Counted from the first letter of the stretch, positions 25,386 to 33,932 are shown. The stretch: 64,000 nucleotides of DNA from Halobacillus massiliensis (GCF_900166625.1 NZ_LT800499.1:4064541-4128540), one strand, 5' to 3'. The notes: generated by a model not told the origin, from the sequence alone. Numbers and translations are program-made.

Positions 25386-26852
25386 ATGAAGTTAATCGAC
25401 CTCTTAGAAAACATAACCGTAGAAAATAAAGTAGCTCCTGACTTTTTAAATCTTAAGATTAAAGGGCTGACCGACGACTCCACTCTAGTTGAAAAAGGCA
25501 GTGCTTTTATTGCAATTAAAGGCTATCAATCCGACGGGCATCTCTTCATTGATGATGCTATAGAAAGAGGAGCTGCCGTCATCTTTGGAGAGAAGCCCAT
25601 CTCAAATAAACTTTCGGTACCTTATGTTCAAGTTCCCAACAGCCGCCAGGCGCTTGGCCGATTATCCGCCGTCTATTATGATCATCCTTCAAGAAAGAAG
25701 CTGATGATAGGGATCACAGGTACTAATGGGAAAACAACGACGAGTTATATGGTCAGACACATTCTTGAAAAATTTGGAAATACCTGTGCGCTTATCGGCA
25801 CTATCCAAAACATTATTAATGGAGAAAGACATAAAACGATTAACACAACACCAAACCCGCTTATCATCAATCAGGTTTTAACTGAGAGTACAGATGATTA
25901 TGTTGTTATGGAAGCTTCCTCCCAGGGGCTATCGGAATTTCGATTAGAAGGAATAGAATTCGATGCCTGTCTCTTTACCAACCTCTCCCCGGAACATTTG
26001 GATTATCACGGTTCTTTGGAAAAATATTTTGAAGCGAAAAAACAGCTTTTCCATAAATTAAAGAAAAATGGGACTGCACTTATTAATTATGATGATGAAT
26101 TTGGCAAGAGGCTGGCTGAAGAATTGGCTTCAGATGGAATAAAGGTAAAAACGTTCGGCCAATCCGAAGGAGCAGATTATCAAATAAAAGACCTGTCATC
26201 TTCACCTCCCGCTCATTTGTTTATTGAAGACCAAAGTCAATGGTTAAAGCTGCCTTCTCCAATCGCCGGTTACCATAACTTATACAACTCTGCTTTAAGT
26301 TATATTACAGGCAGAAGCTTTTCCATCCCTTCTGCTGCTATTATTCAAACAATGGAAACCTTCCCCGGAGTGGAAGGACGCTTTAATATCTATAAGCTGG
26401 AGAACGAAGTCTGTGTAGTCATTGACTATGCCCATACAGCGGAAGCCATCTTAAATTGCCTGCAGACCGCGCTGGATTCCACCGAAAATCGCCTCATTCA
26501 TATTTTTGGATTCCGAGGCAATAAAGATAAGGAAAAACGCAGTGAAATGGTAAAAATAAGTGCAGAAATCAGTGATATGTTCATTCTGACTTTAGACGAT
26601 CTTAATGGCGTCTCATCCAGCGGTATGGTGGAAACCCTGGAAATACTTCAAGAAACGTACGGGAACGAAAAAGGCTCTATCATTCCTGACCGGACTTCTG
26701 CGATCGAAAAAGCTCTAACTATGAGTAAGCCGGGAGATTGGATTGTCATTACAGGAAAAGGACATGAAGAATACAAGGAGACCTATCGACATCCTGTAAC
26801 CTCTGATAAAGAAGCCATTCAATACCTTTCAAAACAGAAATTCGAGGTTTGA
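25386..26852 (+). CDS. second MurE-like Mur ligase lacking the DNPR motif
   Basis: A 488-aa Mur ligase with the MurE layout: DDSTLVEKGSAFIAIKG in domain 1, the P-loop GITGTNGKTTTSY near 110, VVMEASSQGLSEFRLEG and the carbamyl-Lys region FEAKKQLFHK in domain 2, PGVEGRFNIY and GNKDKEKRSEM in domain 3, and an intact KGHE (458-461). The DNPR motif that reads meso-diaminopimelate is DDLN (404-407). The added amino acid is therefore likely not meso-DAP. It is clearly different from its divergent neighbour (KGHE kept here, lost there). A weak ribosome site (AAAGGCG) precedes the ATG. A DJ-1/PfpI gene follows after 63 bases. Confidence 0.85.
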   Translation: MKLIDLLENITVENKVAPDFLNLKIKGLTDDSTLVEKGSAFIAIKGYQSDGHLFIDDAIERGAAVIFGEKPISNKLSVPYVQVPNSRQALGRLSAVYYDHPSRKKLMIGITGTNGKTTTSYMVRHILEKFGNTCALIGTIQNIINGERHKTINTTPNPLIINQVLTESTDDYVVMEASSQGLSEFRLEGIEFDACLFTNLSPEHLDYHGSLEKYFEAKKQLFHKLKKNGTALINYDDEFGKRLAEELASDGIKVKTFGQSEGADYQIKDLSSSPPAHLFIEDQSQWLKLPSPIAGYHNLYNSALSYITGRSFSIPSAAIIQTMETFPGVEGRFNIYKLENEVCVVIDYAHTAEAILNCLQTALDSTENRLIHIFGFRGNKDKEKRSEMVKISAEISDMFILTLDDLNGVSSSGMVETLEILQETYGNEKGSIIPDRTSAIEKALTMSKPGDWIVITGKGHEEYKETYRHPVTSDKEAIQYLSKQKFEV

Positions 26853-26915
26853 TCTTTTGAAACCGAGGGAATGAGATTTTCGTGAAGATAAACAGTGCTT
26901 AGGAGGTATGACAAA

Positions 26916-27578
26916 ATGACCAAAAAAGTTCTTATGGTAGTAACAAACCATGAAAAAATAAACGAAGAGACACCCACAGGCATCTGGCTTTCTGAATTCG
27001 GTGAAGCCTATAATGAATTTAAGCAGCACGGATACGAAGTAACAGTAGCCAGTCCGAGCGGCGGACAATCACCCGTTGACCCAAACAGCGTCAGTGAAGA
27101 TGAGCCTCAGGAAATTCTTGATACGAAAATCCATTTAGAGGACACGCTTCCAATTGCATCTGTTTCCGCTGAAGACTTTGATGCAATATTCCTTCCCGGC
27201 GGGCACGGAACCATGTTCGATTTTCCAAAGAACGAAAAACTACAGGAACTGCTTCGTAGCTTCTTTGAATCCGATAAAGTAATCGGAGCGGTCTGCCATG
27301 GTCCTTCCGCATTTGCAGAGGCTAAGCTTTCTAATGGAGAGCCGCTCGTTAAAGGAAAACGATTGAACGCATTTACGGATACGGAAGAGGCTGATACAAC
27401 GCTTGATAAGCACATGCCATTCCTTCTTGAAAGCCGTCTGCGTGAGCTTGGAGCTGTATTCACTTCTTCAGCCAACTGGTCAGAGCATGTGGAAGTTGAC
27501 GGTAAACTGATAACTGGTCAGAATCCGCAGTCTACAGTTGCTGTATCAAAAGAATTTGTAAAACAGCTGCAGCATTAA
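26916..27578 (+). CDS. DJ-1/PfpI family protein (Hsp31-like glyoxalase III / amidotransferase fold)
   Basis: A 220-aa class I glutamine-amidotransferase-like protein. The nucleophile elbow is AVCHGPSAF with Cys followed by His, and a conserved Glu lies in the N-terminal EETPTGIWLSEFGEAY segment, typical of the Hsp31/YDR533 branch that acts as chaperone or glutathione-independent glyoxalase. FLPGGHGTMFDFP is the oxyanion region. AGGAGG lies 9 bases before the ATG at 26916; an in-frame start at 26895 would sit upstream of it. It may be cotranscribed with the MurE-like gene and could help detoxify methylglyoxal. Confidence 0.9.
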   Translation: MTKKVLMVVTNHEKINEETPTGIWLSEFGEAYNEFKQHGYEVTVASPSGGQSPVDPNSVSEDEPQEILDTKIHLEDTLPIASVSAEDFDAIFLPGGHGTMFDFPKNEKLQELLRSFFESDKVIGAVCHGPSAFAEAKLSNGEPLVKGKRLNAFTDTEEADTTLDKHMPFLLESRLRELGAVFTSSANWSEHVEVDGKLITGQNPQSTVAVSKEFVKQLQH

Positions 27579-27592
27579 GAGCTGTGTTTTTT

Positions 27593-27633
27593 AAAAGCCG
27601 CGGGGAATTATTCTCCCGCGGCTTTTTTGTTGT
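27593..27633 (+). terminator. strong Rho-independent terminator
   Basis: AAAAGCCGCGGGGAA pairs with the CCCGCGGCTTTT arm around TTAT and is followed by TTTTTTG. Confidence 0.95.
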
Positions 27634-27671
27634 CTATTATTAGAAAGTGATCAATGGGGAGAAAGGCTGGA

Positions 27672-27791
27672 CCGTTTACTTCAGTTGGAGAAAAGCGGCT
27701 GGGAAATAACTCGCTTTCCGCGGGGAGCCGGTGAGCTAGCTCTTTTCACTCGCGGATGGAGTCTCACCATTTCCCATGGGGAGAACGGAAC
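27672..27791. repeat. element A copy 1 (shortened)
   Basis: Bounded by CCGTTTAC on the left and AACGGAAC on the right. It contains the A core (GCGGCTGGGAAATAACTCGC, then CCGCGGGGAGCCGGTGAGC and the palindrome GAGCTAGCTC). Compared with the 163-bp copy at 33933 the centre is deleted. Part of the 27.65-28.13 kb repeat block between convergent genes. Confidence 0.85.
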
Positions 27792-27835
27792 ACTGTAATC
27801 TGCTCTCTAATGGGATTGATCCTCTCTTTTTAAAT

Positions 27836-28006
27836 GTTCCGTTCCTCAAAAAAACGTAAAGGGCCGGGGGGAACGGCGAGACTCCTATGGGAGGATAGAA
27901 CAGGGTGAGATCCCGGAGGGCTAAAAGCCCGAGGAAGCTCACCGTTCACCCATGGAAAGCGAGTTGTTTCCCCAGGTCCGGTTCTTTTCATTAAGGTAAA
28001 CGGAAC
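27836..28006. repeat. element B copy 1
   Basis: About 171 bp bounded by GTTCCGTT and AACGGAAC inverted ends. The core holds GGGCCGGGGGGAACGGCGAG, GGTGAGATCCCGGAGGGC, the hairpin GGGCTAAAAGCCC, GAAGCTCACCGTTC and the closing GTTTCCCCAGGTCC. The arms pair into a long imperfect cruciform or RNA hairpin. Confidence 0.9.
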
Positions 28007-28025
28007 CGATCAGCCTAGAACATAG

Positions 28026-28127
28026 GCAAGATCCCGGAGGGCTAAAAGCCCGAGGAAGCTCACCGTTCGCCCATGGAAAGCGAGTCGTTTCCCCAGGCCC
28101 GGCTCTTTTCATTAAGGTAAACGGAAC
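28026..28127. repeat. partial duplicate of element B (right half)
   Basis: From CAAGATCCCGGAGGGC to TAAACGGAAC this repeats the right half of the preceding B copy nearly base for base, including the terminal AACGGAAC. It shows a recent tandem duplication inside the block. Confidence 0.85.
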
Positions 28128-28182
28128 AAGAGGCTACTTTTTTGAGAATCAAAGGATCCTTCTGTGAAATAAGAACAGGGAA

Positions 28183-28218
28183 AACCCCTTAAAGAATTAA
28201 CTTCTCTAAGGGGTTTTA
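28183..28218 (-). terminator. terminator after the FAD oxidoreductase gene
   Basis: AAAACCCCTTA pairs with TAAGGGGTTTT across AAGAATTAACTTCTC. It lies directly downstream of the minus-strand gene and separates it from the repeat block. Confidence 0.9.
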
Positions 28219-28228
28219 CTCATTATCT

Positions 28229-29353
28229 TTATTTCTTCTTAGCTAACGCCAGATCAATTTTATAGTTTTCCGAATCAAGCTCCGTTTTCTCTCCCAAAGC
28301 AAGCCTGGCAAGTTCAGCACCGATATATGGCCCTGAAGTTAATCCTGAAGCGCCTAAGCCATTTGCCAGAAACAGACCGTCATAGCCGCGCAGACGTCCA
28401 AACACAGGCAGGGAGTTGGGGGTAAACGGCCTAAAACCCATTCGAGTTTCTAAAAAAGTACCTTTCTCAAGGCCTGGAGCCACAGCTAACACCTTATGGA
28501 AGATTTCATGAAGGCCTCCGGCTGTTATTCGTGTATCAAATTTTTCTTTCGTTTCATGTGTCGCCCCCACAACGACCCGTCCGTCATCAAAGGTTAATAA
28601 ATACTTATTCGTCGGAGGCATTACAACTGGCCAGCTGCACGTATCTGTTTCCGGCAACTCTAAATGCACAATCTGGGCTTTTTGCGGATGGACAAGAAAT
28701 TCTTCACCTAATGGAAGCACCAGCTTTTTAGCCCATGCACCAGCCGTTACGATCACTTCATCAGCCTCAATCGTTCCAGTCTCTGTATACACACCAGTGA
28801 TTTTGTGATCCTCTACTTTTAAAGATGCGTCTGCCTTAATAAATTGGACGCCTTTTATTTTAGCGGCGCGAATCAGCGCATTACGCATCGCGCGCCCATC
28901 AACTCTTGCCACTCCACTGATAAAAACGGATCCATATTCTTTATCGAGCACAGGGAACATTTCATTCGTCTGTTCAGGGGACAGCCGCGTAATTTCCCCC
29001 ATTTCTGGAGCGGCGTTTCGGCGTTCGAGAGCTAGCTGATACATTTCTTCCAATTTTTCTTCTTCTTTATGAAGACGCAGTGCTCCTACGCGCTTGTAAC
29101 CTGTCTCCGTTTCGCCCATCGCTTCCAATTTCTCTATCAGCTCTGGATAATAACGGGCTCCGCCTTTCGCGAGCTCATACCATGCTTTATTTTTACGCTG
29201 GGACAGCCAAGGACAAATGATTCCAGCCGCGGCGTCTGTAGCCTGGCCGACATCCTTTCGATCAACCACCTTCACTTCTGCACCTTGCGCTGCTAAGTGG
29301 TAAGCCGTTGAAGCACCGAGGATTCCAGCACCTATAACAATATATGACTTCAC
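28229..29353 (-). CDS. FAD-dependent amino-acid oxidase/dehydrogenase (DadA/GlyOX-like)
   Basis: A 374-aa flavoprotein of the DAO family that oxidises an amine or amino acid at the membrane or in the cytoplasm. It starts with the dinucleotide motif IVIGAGILGASTAYHLA, has AAAGIICPWLS for FAD, and ends with MGFRPFTPNSLPVFGRL and LANGLGASGLTSGPYIG. A GTG start at 29353 with AAAGGTG 6 bases upstream is preferred; an in-frame ATG at 29383 has no ribosome site. Substrate (D-amino acids, glycine or proline) cannot be told. The nearest minus-strand gene upstream ends far away, so it is monocistronic. Confidence 0.88.
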   Translation of the reverse strand: MKSYIVIGAGILGASTAYHLAAQGAEVKVVDRKDVGQATDAAAGIICPWLSQRKNKAWYELAKGGARYYPELIEKLEAMGETETGYKRVGALRLHKEEEKLEEMYQLALERRNAAPEMGEITRLSPEQTNEMFPVLDKEYGSVFISGVARVDGRAMRNALIRAAKIKGVQFIKADASLKVEDHKITGVYTETGTIEADEVIVTAGAWAKKLVLPLGEEFLVHPQKAQIVHLELPETDTCSWPVVMPPTNKYLLTFDDGRVVVGATHETKEKFDTRITAGGLHEIFHKVLAVAPGLEKGTFLETRMGFRPFTPNSLPVFGRLRGYDGLFLANGLGASGLTSGPYIGAELARLALGEKTELDSENYKIDLALAKKK

Positions 29354-29432
29354 ATGTAACACCTTTTCTATAGTAAATTTCATCTATTTTTCATTTTACA
29401 GGATGAAAAGGCATTTGACGAATGAGGAAAAA

Positions 29433-29468
29433 CAACAAAGACAGGCTGACGGAGCAGCCTGTCTTTGT
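29433..29468 (-). terminator. terminator after the excalibur protein gene
   Basis: CAAAGACAGGCTG pairs with CAGCCTGTCTTTG around ACGGAG; on the minus strand it is followed by TTGTTTTTCC. Confidence 0.9.
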
Positions 29469-29489
29469 TCAGGGGTGGTTTCGTATTAT

Positions 29490-29945
29490 TTAATTCAGTT
29501 TTCTTTTACGAATAAATAATAATCCGCCTGTCCCTAGAAGCAGAACACCCATCAGCATCATCAGCGGATTGCTGGTCGCTGTATTTGGAAGCTCTCCTCC
29601 TTCATCTGCAGAGGTTCCGTCTCCATCATCAGAGGAACCTGCGGCTGATTCGTTGTCTTCTGAATCCTCTGAGTCAGAATCTGATGTATCTTTACTTGCA
29701 TTATAATCATCCCAATCTCCCTGAGTTGTTTCACATGGGAGGTTATCACTATCACGATCTAAGTCTGAAGGGTCATTGTTTTCATCATATCCATGAGAAT
29801 CCCAGAATTCCATTACTTCCTGCTTATTTGCAAAATCATCACAGTTCTTATCTTCATCTCCATGGTTTGCCAGTGCTGTACCCGATCCCAGAAAAATACC
29901 TGCTAAAAAAGCCAAGCTGCAAAAAGTCATCCATAACTTTCTCAA
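29490..29945 (-). CDS. LPXTG-anchored excalibur-domain surface protein
   Basis: A secreted cell-wall protein of about 151 aa. It has a signal peptide (MRKLWMTF, hydrophobic core, cleavage near ALANH), an excalibur calcium-binding domain with DLDRDSDNLPCE and a paired Cys in KNCDDF, a very acidic Ser/Asp/Glu stalk, and a sortase signal LPNTA followed by a hydrophobic helix and RKRK. Both TTG codons at 29951 and 29945 could start; the second has better spacing to GGGAG and gives a typical signal peptide. It is probably linked to peptidoglycan by sortase A. The fusion of excalibur with a sorting signal is tidy evidence for surface Ca2+ binding. Confidence 0.85.
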   Translation of the reverse strand: MRKLWMTFCSLAFLAGIFLGSGTALANHGDEDKNCDDFANKQEVMEFWDSHGYDENNDPSDLDRDSDNLPCETTQGDWDDYNASKDTSDSDSEDSEDNESAAGSSDDGDGTSADEGGELPNTATSNPLMMLMGVLLLGTGGLLFIRKRKLN

Positions 29946-30091
29946 AATCAATCAGCTCCCTTTTAAGTATATTCCACCCCTCTTGTGCGCCATTGTACAG
30001 CAGCAAAAGGCAAAAGTATACAGAAAAGAGTGAATTATCCAATTATTTTTGTCGATTTTTACAGAATTCAGAAACAGAATTCCTGAAAATT

Positions 30092-30130
30092 AAAAACCCC
30101 AAATACCTTCAAACAGGTTTTTGGGGTCCA
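30092..30130 (-). terminator. terminator after the thioredoxin reductase gene
   Basis: On the minus strand ACCCCAAA and ACCT arms pair with AGGT and TTTGGGGT and are followed by TTTTT. It lies just after the stop at 30134. Confidence 0.9.
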
Positions 30131-30133
30131 TAA

Positions 30134-31087
30134 TTAAGATAAGCTTTGGCTCCAGTCAATGGCTGCTTCACCTTCAAGGAAACGTTCAGCATCCATAGCT
30201 GCCATACAGCCTGTTCCTGCGGCTGTAATCGCCTGTCGGTAGTTCTGATCCTGCACGTCTCCACATGCAAAAACACCGGGTATATTCGTGTTAGTAGTTC
30301 CTGGTTCTACTATCAGATAGCCTTTTTCGTCCATATCCAGCTGTCCATTGAGGAACTCCGTATTTGGGTTATGACCGATGGCTACAAATATTCCATCTGT
30401 CTCGATAACCTCTTCTACTCCGCTGTCGGAATCCTTCACCTTCACTCCGGTGATTTTCATTCCGTCAGAAATCATTTCAACAGGAGTTTTGTTTAAAGCC
30501 CACGTAATCTTCTCGTTGACTTTTGCACGGTCCTGCATAATTTTTGAAGCCCGCAGTTCTGTACGGCGATGGACAATTTGAACTTCATTCGCGAATTTGG
30601 TCAGGAAATTAGCTTCTTCCATGGCTGAATCTCCGCCGCCAATGATGACAACTTTTTTATTTCGGAAAAAGAAACCATCACATGTAGCACATGTACTCAC
30701 ACCTTTTCCTATATTCTCTTTTTCTCCAGGAATCTCAAGCAGCTTGGCAGATGCCCCTGTAGAAATAATGAGCGTCTGTGTCTCCAACTCTCCCAAACCA
30801 TCTACAGACAATTTGAACGGTCTTTGATCCACTTTCACATCTGTTACCCAGCCGCGTTTAAATTCAGCTCCAAAGCGCTCTGCCTGCTTTTTCATATTAT
30901 CCATTAACTCAGGACCCATAATTCCATCAGGAAACCCCGGGAAGTTCTCTACCTCAGTAGTTAAAGTTAATTGGCCGCCCGGCTCCGGGCCTTCAATTAC
31001 AAGCGGGTTCATATTCGCCCGCGCTAAGTAAACCGCTGCCGTTAAACCAGCGGGACCTGTACCTAAAATAATAGATTGATGTGTCAT
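30134..31087 (-). CDS. thioredoxin reductase TrxB-like
   Basis: A 317-aa low-molecular-weight thioredoxin reductase that passes electrons from NADPH through FAD and a Cys pair to thioredoxin. It carries the FAD motif GTGPAGLTAAVYLARA, the redox-active CATC (Cys133/Cys136), the NADPH motif GGGDSAMEEANFL, and the closing GVFACGDVQDQNYRQAITAAGTGC. The ATG at 31087 has AAAGGAGGAG upstream. In Bacillus the housekeeping trxB lies elsewhere, between hisI and rapZ neighbours, so this might be a second copy, though I cannot be sure. It is monocistronic. Confidence 0.9.
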   Translation of the reverse strand: MTHQSIILGTGPAGLTAAVYLARANMNPLVIEGPEPGGQLTLTTEVENFPGFPDGIMGPELMDNMKKQAERFGAEFKRGWVTDVKVDQRPFKLSVDGLGELETQTLIISTGASAKLLEIPGEKENIGKGVSTCATCDGFFFRNKKVVIIGGGDSAMEEANFLTKFANEVQIVHRRTELRASKIMQDRAKVNEKITWALNKTPVEMISDGMKITGVKVKDSDSGVEEVIETDGIFVAIGHNPNTEFLNGQLDMDEKGYLIVEPGTTNTNIPGVFACGDVQDQNYRQAITAAGTGCMAAMDAERFLEGEAAIDWSQSLS

Positions 31088-31449
31088 CTTTAACTCCTCC
31101 TTTGTAAAATGCAGCATTCAGTTAAATTAAAAAATTTTAGTCATCTTGTTTTATAGAGGCATTCTTTTTCCTTTACCTTCAATTATTCTAAGTATGCCCC
31201 GTTCAATTCATATCATTTAAGATAGAATCGATTCAGGCTGATTAAAAGGATTTCTCGCCTTTTTTATCCCATACCCTTTTTTATTTATACTACACGTTCT
31301 AATATAGAATGCTGTCATTTCCTTTACGAAGCTACACTATTAAAAGACTCCCCCGTGCCTTTATTATCAAGACATTGATCAAACGTTTAACCAATATCTT
31401 CCCGGCTATGATACGCTAAAGCCATAATTACATAAAGGAGGATCTTTAA
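31088..31449. other. gap between divergent trxB-like and threonine synthase genes
   Basis: This 362-bp AT-rich stretch holds the divergent promoters. A possible -10 TATGAT lies near 31409 for the rightward gene. I see no T-box leader, riboswitch or further open frame. Confidence 0.5.
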
Positions 31450-32661
31450 ATGAGTTATAGTTATATGTCCCATCTTTATTGTCCAAAGTGTTCAAAAACG
31501 TATTCTGCAGATGAAGAGAACCACTTATGTACATGCGGTTCTCCCCTCCTGGTCGACTATAAGCTTGAAGAACTCTCTAAGGTTTTTTCACCTGATAATC
31601 TCGTCAAAAGACAGCCGGATTTATGGCGCTATCACGAATTGCTGCCAGTTAAAGAGGAAGAAAACAAAGTGAGTTTAGGCGAAGGCATGACTCCTCTTAT
31701 AAAATGTCCATCACTCGGTACAAACATGGACATTCCGAACCTGCTTATGAAAGATGAAGGTGTAATTCCAACAGGTGCTTTTAAAGCGAGAGGAGCCGCC
31801 GTCGGGGTATCAAAAGCTAAAGAGCTTGGCGTGAAAGAGCTGGCAATGCCTACAAACGGAAATGCCGGAGCAGCATGGTCGCTTTATGCAGCTAGAGCCG
31901 GTATGAGCTCTACTATTGTTATGCCAATTGATGCTCCGAGCATTACACGAAATGAATGTGCTTTATCGGGAGCAAATTTGTATCTCGTTAATGGATTAAT
32001 CAGCGATGCGGGGAAAATTGTAGGAAAAGCTTCTGCTGAAAAAGGGTTGTACGATGTTTCCACTTTAAAAGAGCCTTACCGCATTGAAGGAAAGAAAACG
32101 ATGGGCCTGGAAATTGCTGAACAGCTCAATTGGGAGTTTCCTGATGTCATCCTTTATCCTACGGGTGGGGGTGTCGGCTTAATCGGTATTTATAAAGCAC
32201 TCAAGGAGCTGCAGCAGTTAGGCTGGGTATCGCCAGAACAGAAGCTCCCTCGTCTTGTTGCTGTTCAATCAGAAGGGTGTGCGCCTATAGTTGAAGCATG
32301 GAAAGAAGGTAAGCATGAATCTGCCTTCTGGGAAAACTCTGAAACCATTGCCTTTGGCATAAATGTCCCAAAAGCAATAGGTGATTTTTTAGTTCTTGAT
32401 GCATTGTATGAAACAGACGGCTGTGCTGTAGCCGTAAATGATGACGATCTTTTAAAAGAACAAAAGTGGATTGCGGAGCTGGAAGGTTCCTTTGTCTGTC
32501 CTGAAGGAGCTGCCGCTTTTCTGGCTGCACGCCAATTAAGACAGGAAGGCTGGATTCAAGCGAACGAACAAGTGGTTGTTTTAAATACAGGAGCCGGCAT
32601 TAAATACCCTGATACTGTGGATATTGAAGTTCCGACACTTGAGCCTGGTGATTCGTTATAA
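31450..32661 (+). CDS. thrC: threonine synthase (zinc-ribbon type)
   Basis: A 403-aa PLP enzyme that converts O-phosphohomoserine to threonine. It opens with a zinc ribbon (Cys11, Cys14, Cys27, Cys29), then the PLP Lys112 in TGAFKARGA, the asparagine loop TNGNAGAAWSLYAARAG, and the phosphate-binding TGGGVGLIGIYKAL. This is the long form related to plant and archaeal enzymes, distinct from the hom-thrC-thrB operon form of Bacillus. AAAGGAGGATC lies before the ATG. It stands alone, so it may be a second threonine synthase or a related catabolic lyase. Confidence 0.88.
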   Translation: MSYSYMSHLYCPKCSKTYSADEENHLCTCGSPLLVDYKLEELSKVFSPDNLVKRQPDLWRYHELLPVKEEENKVSLGEGMTPLIKCPSLGTNMDIPNLLMKDEGVIPTGAFKARGAAVGVSKAKELGVKELAMPTNGNAGAAWSLYAARAGMSSTIVMPIDAPSITRNECALSGANLYLVNGLISDAGKIVGKASAEKGLYDVSTLKEPYRIEGKKTMGLEIAEQLNWEFPDVILYPTGGGVGLIGIYKALKELQQLGWVSPEQKLPRLVAVQSEGCAPIVEAWKEGKHESAFWENSETIAFGINVPKAIGDFLVLDALYETDGCAVAVNDDDLLKEQKWIAELEGSFVCPEGAAAFLAARQLRQEGWIQANEQVVVLNTGAGIKYPDTVDIEVPTLEPGDSL

Positions 32662-32716
32662 TACTATTTTTCCAGGAAGCCGCTCGTCTAACTTATTGAA
32701 CTTGAAAAAGCACTTC

Positions 32717-32748
32717 TGAAAAAAGGGCCTTATAGGCTCTTTTTTTAC
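32717..32748 (+). terminator. terminator after threonine synthase gene
   Basis: AAAAAAGGGCC pairs with GGCTCTTTTTT around TTATA (one G-T pair), followed by T residues. Confidence 0.9.
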
Positions 32749-32796
32749 TTGGTTTTCTTTAATTTCACTGGGGAAATATCATGGTGGAGGGATAAT

Positions 32797-32967
32797 ATGA
32801 CAGCTGTTTTAAAGATTATTGGAATACCTATTTATATTTACTTAATCTCTTTATTAATATCTCCACTTTTCGATATGGATAAATCAGCACAGATCAGCAT
32901 TGGCATTGTGGTAACCCTATTTTCCTACTGGGAAGTTTTTTTCTCCCGGGTGAGAAATAAAGAATAA
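32797..32967 (+). CDS. small two-helix membrane protein
   Basis: A 56-aa protein with two hydrophobic segments (about residues 3-22 and 30-47) separated by a short loop FDMDKSAQ and ending with a basic tail RVRNKE. GGAGGGAT lies just upstream of the ATG at 32797, which argues for translation; an earlier in-frame start at 32749 is inside the preceding terminator and unlikely. No family recognised. It could be a membrane peptide or stress-linked small protein. Confidence 0.6.
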   Translation: MTAVLKIIGIPIYIYLISLLISPLFDMDKSAQISIGIVVTLFSYWEVFFSRVRNKE

Positions 32968-33006
32968 TCTTTCAAACGGATTTTTGTGATCTTTCACCAC
33001 CCCAGC

Positions 33007-33636
33007 TTATGCATAAGCTCTATATTGAACTTCCACAAATGCTTTTACTTCCAGTTGCCCAGGCTGGACAGGCGCCGCTGTGCTGTAAGCAGCTGTCTGT
33101 AATGGTCTTACCCCTTCCTGCTTTGTTTCAACGACTTTAACAGGAGCTGCATCCAGCTGCAGTCTCATTGTCCGGGTAATGGTTTGAGCTTTACTATAAG
33201 CGTTCTTTAATGCTTTAGAGAGGGCTTCCTGATATAAAGCTTCCGGATTTTGCACGGAAAACTCAATATTTAAGACTTGATTCGCCCCATTTTGTACAGC
33301 TGTATCAATAATGAGTCCTGTTTTGTTTATATTTTCTAAAGTAACAGAAACGATATTTCTCACTTCGTATCCCCGGAATATCTGCTGCCCTTCTACATAG
33401 TCATACTGGGGCTGTATTGAATAATCAACCGTCATGATATTTTTTCGCGGCACACCTGCTCGTTCCAACGACTGGATCACCTGGGTCATTATCTGGGCAT
33501 TTTCCTGCTGGGTAATAGATAAATTCTTTCCTGTCGTTACTACGCCTAGTTGAACATCTGCCACATCTGGCTGAGCGGATACATCTCCCGTTCCGCTTAC
33601 GATGACCAGCCGCTTCTCTATAGATTGAGGATACAT
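33007..33636 (-). CDS. SIMPL domain (DUF541) protein
   Basis: A 209-aa protein of the SIMPL family. It shows VSGTGDVSAQPDVADVQLGVVTTG at the N-terminus, VPRKNIMTVDYSIQPQYDY in the middle, the NGANQVLNIEFSVQNPE segment and the C-terminal VEVQYRA. No signal peptide is seen, unlike many SIMPL proteins, so it is likely cytoplasmic. Function in Bacillaceae is unknown; relatives form large hollow oligomers in other bacteria. AAGGAGGAAATG precedes the start. The cydDC transcript ends upstream at a terminator. Confidence 0.88.
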   Translation of the reverse strand: MYPQSIEKRLVIVSGTGDVSAQPDVADVQLGVVTTGKNLSITQQENAQIMTQVIQSLERAGVPRKNIMTVDYSIQPQYDYVEGQQIFRGYEVRNIVSVTLENINKTGLIIDTAVQNGANQVLNIEFSVQNPEALYQEALSKALKNAYSKAQTITRTMRLQLDAAPVKVVETKQEGVRPLQTAAYSTAAPVQPGQLEVKAFVEVQYRAYA

Positions 33637-33679
33637 ATCATTTCCTCCTTCCGTTATTACTAATCTTTATTCAATACAC

Positions 33680-33710
33680 AAAAAAGCAGAACGAAGGATT
33701 CGTTCTGCTT
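33680..33710 (-). terminator. terminator for the cydDC transcript
   Basis: On the minus strand AAGCAGAACGAA pairs with TTCGTTCTGCTT around TCC and is followed by six T. It lies 650 bases beyond the cydC stop, on the far side of the repeat block. Confidence 0.9.
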
Positions 33711-33802
33711 AAAGAGAAGGGGTGCTGTTCTATTTACTGTAAAAAGAAGATAGCGACTGGGATATCGCTTACTCTTCCTTATTGTTGAGTAGAGAAAGAG
33801 CT

Positions 33803-33910
33803 ATTCCGTTTATCTCAGTTGGAGAAAAGCGGCCGGGAAATAACTCGCTTTCCGCGGGGAGCCGGTGAGCTAGCTCACTGCACTCGCAGATCTGATCCTG
33901 GCTCTTCCTT
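33803..33910. repeat. partial element A (tandem duplicate, left part)
   Basis: From ATTCCGTTTATC through the A core GCGGCCGGGAAATAACTCGC to TGGCTCTTCCTTTTAG. The 130 bp starting near 33771 repeats immediately after, near 33901, showing a tandem duplication of the left part of A. Confidence 0.8.
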
Positions 33911-33932
33911 TTAGTTGAATAGAGAAAGAACT

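Noticed and set aside
27736-27942. 68-aa minus-strand frame MSFLGLLALRD... in the repeat block; similar frames at 49429-49695 and 58115-58351
   Set aside because: These frames lie wholly inside elements A and B and recur only because the DNA repeats do.
31088-31449. T-box or riboswitch leader before threonine synthase
   Set aside because: No T-box motif or riboswitch-like fold is visible in the 362-bp gap, and no terminator/antiterminator pair precedes the gene.
33680-33710. promoter hairpin of the SIMPL gene
   Set aside because: The T-run lies on the minus strand at the 3' side of the hairpin, as expected for a terminator of the leftward cydDC transcript.
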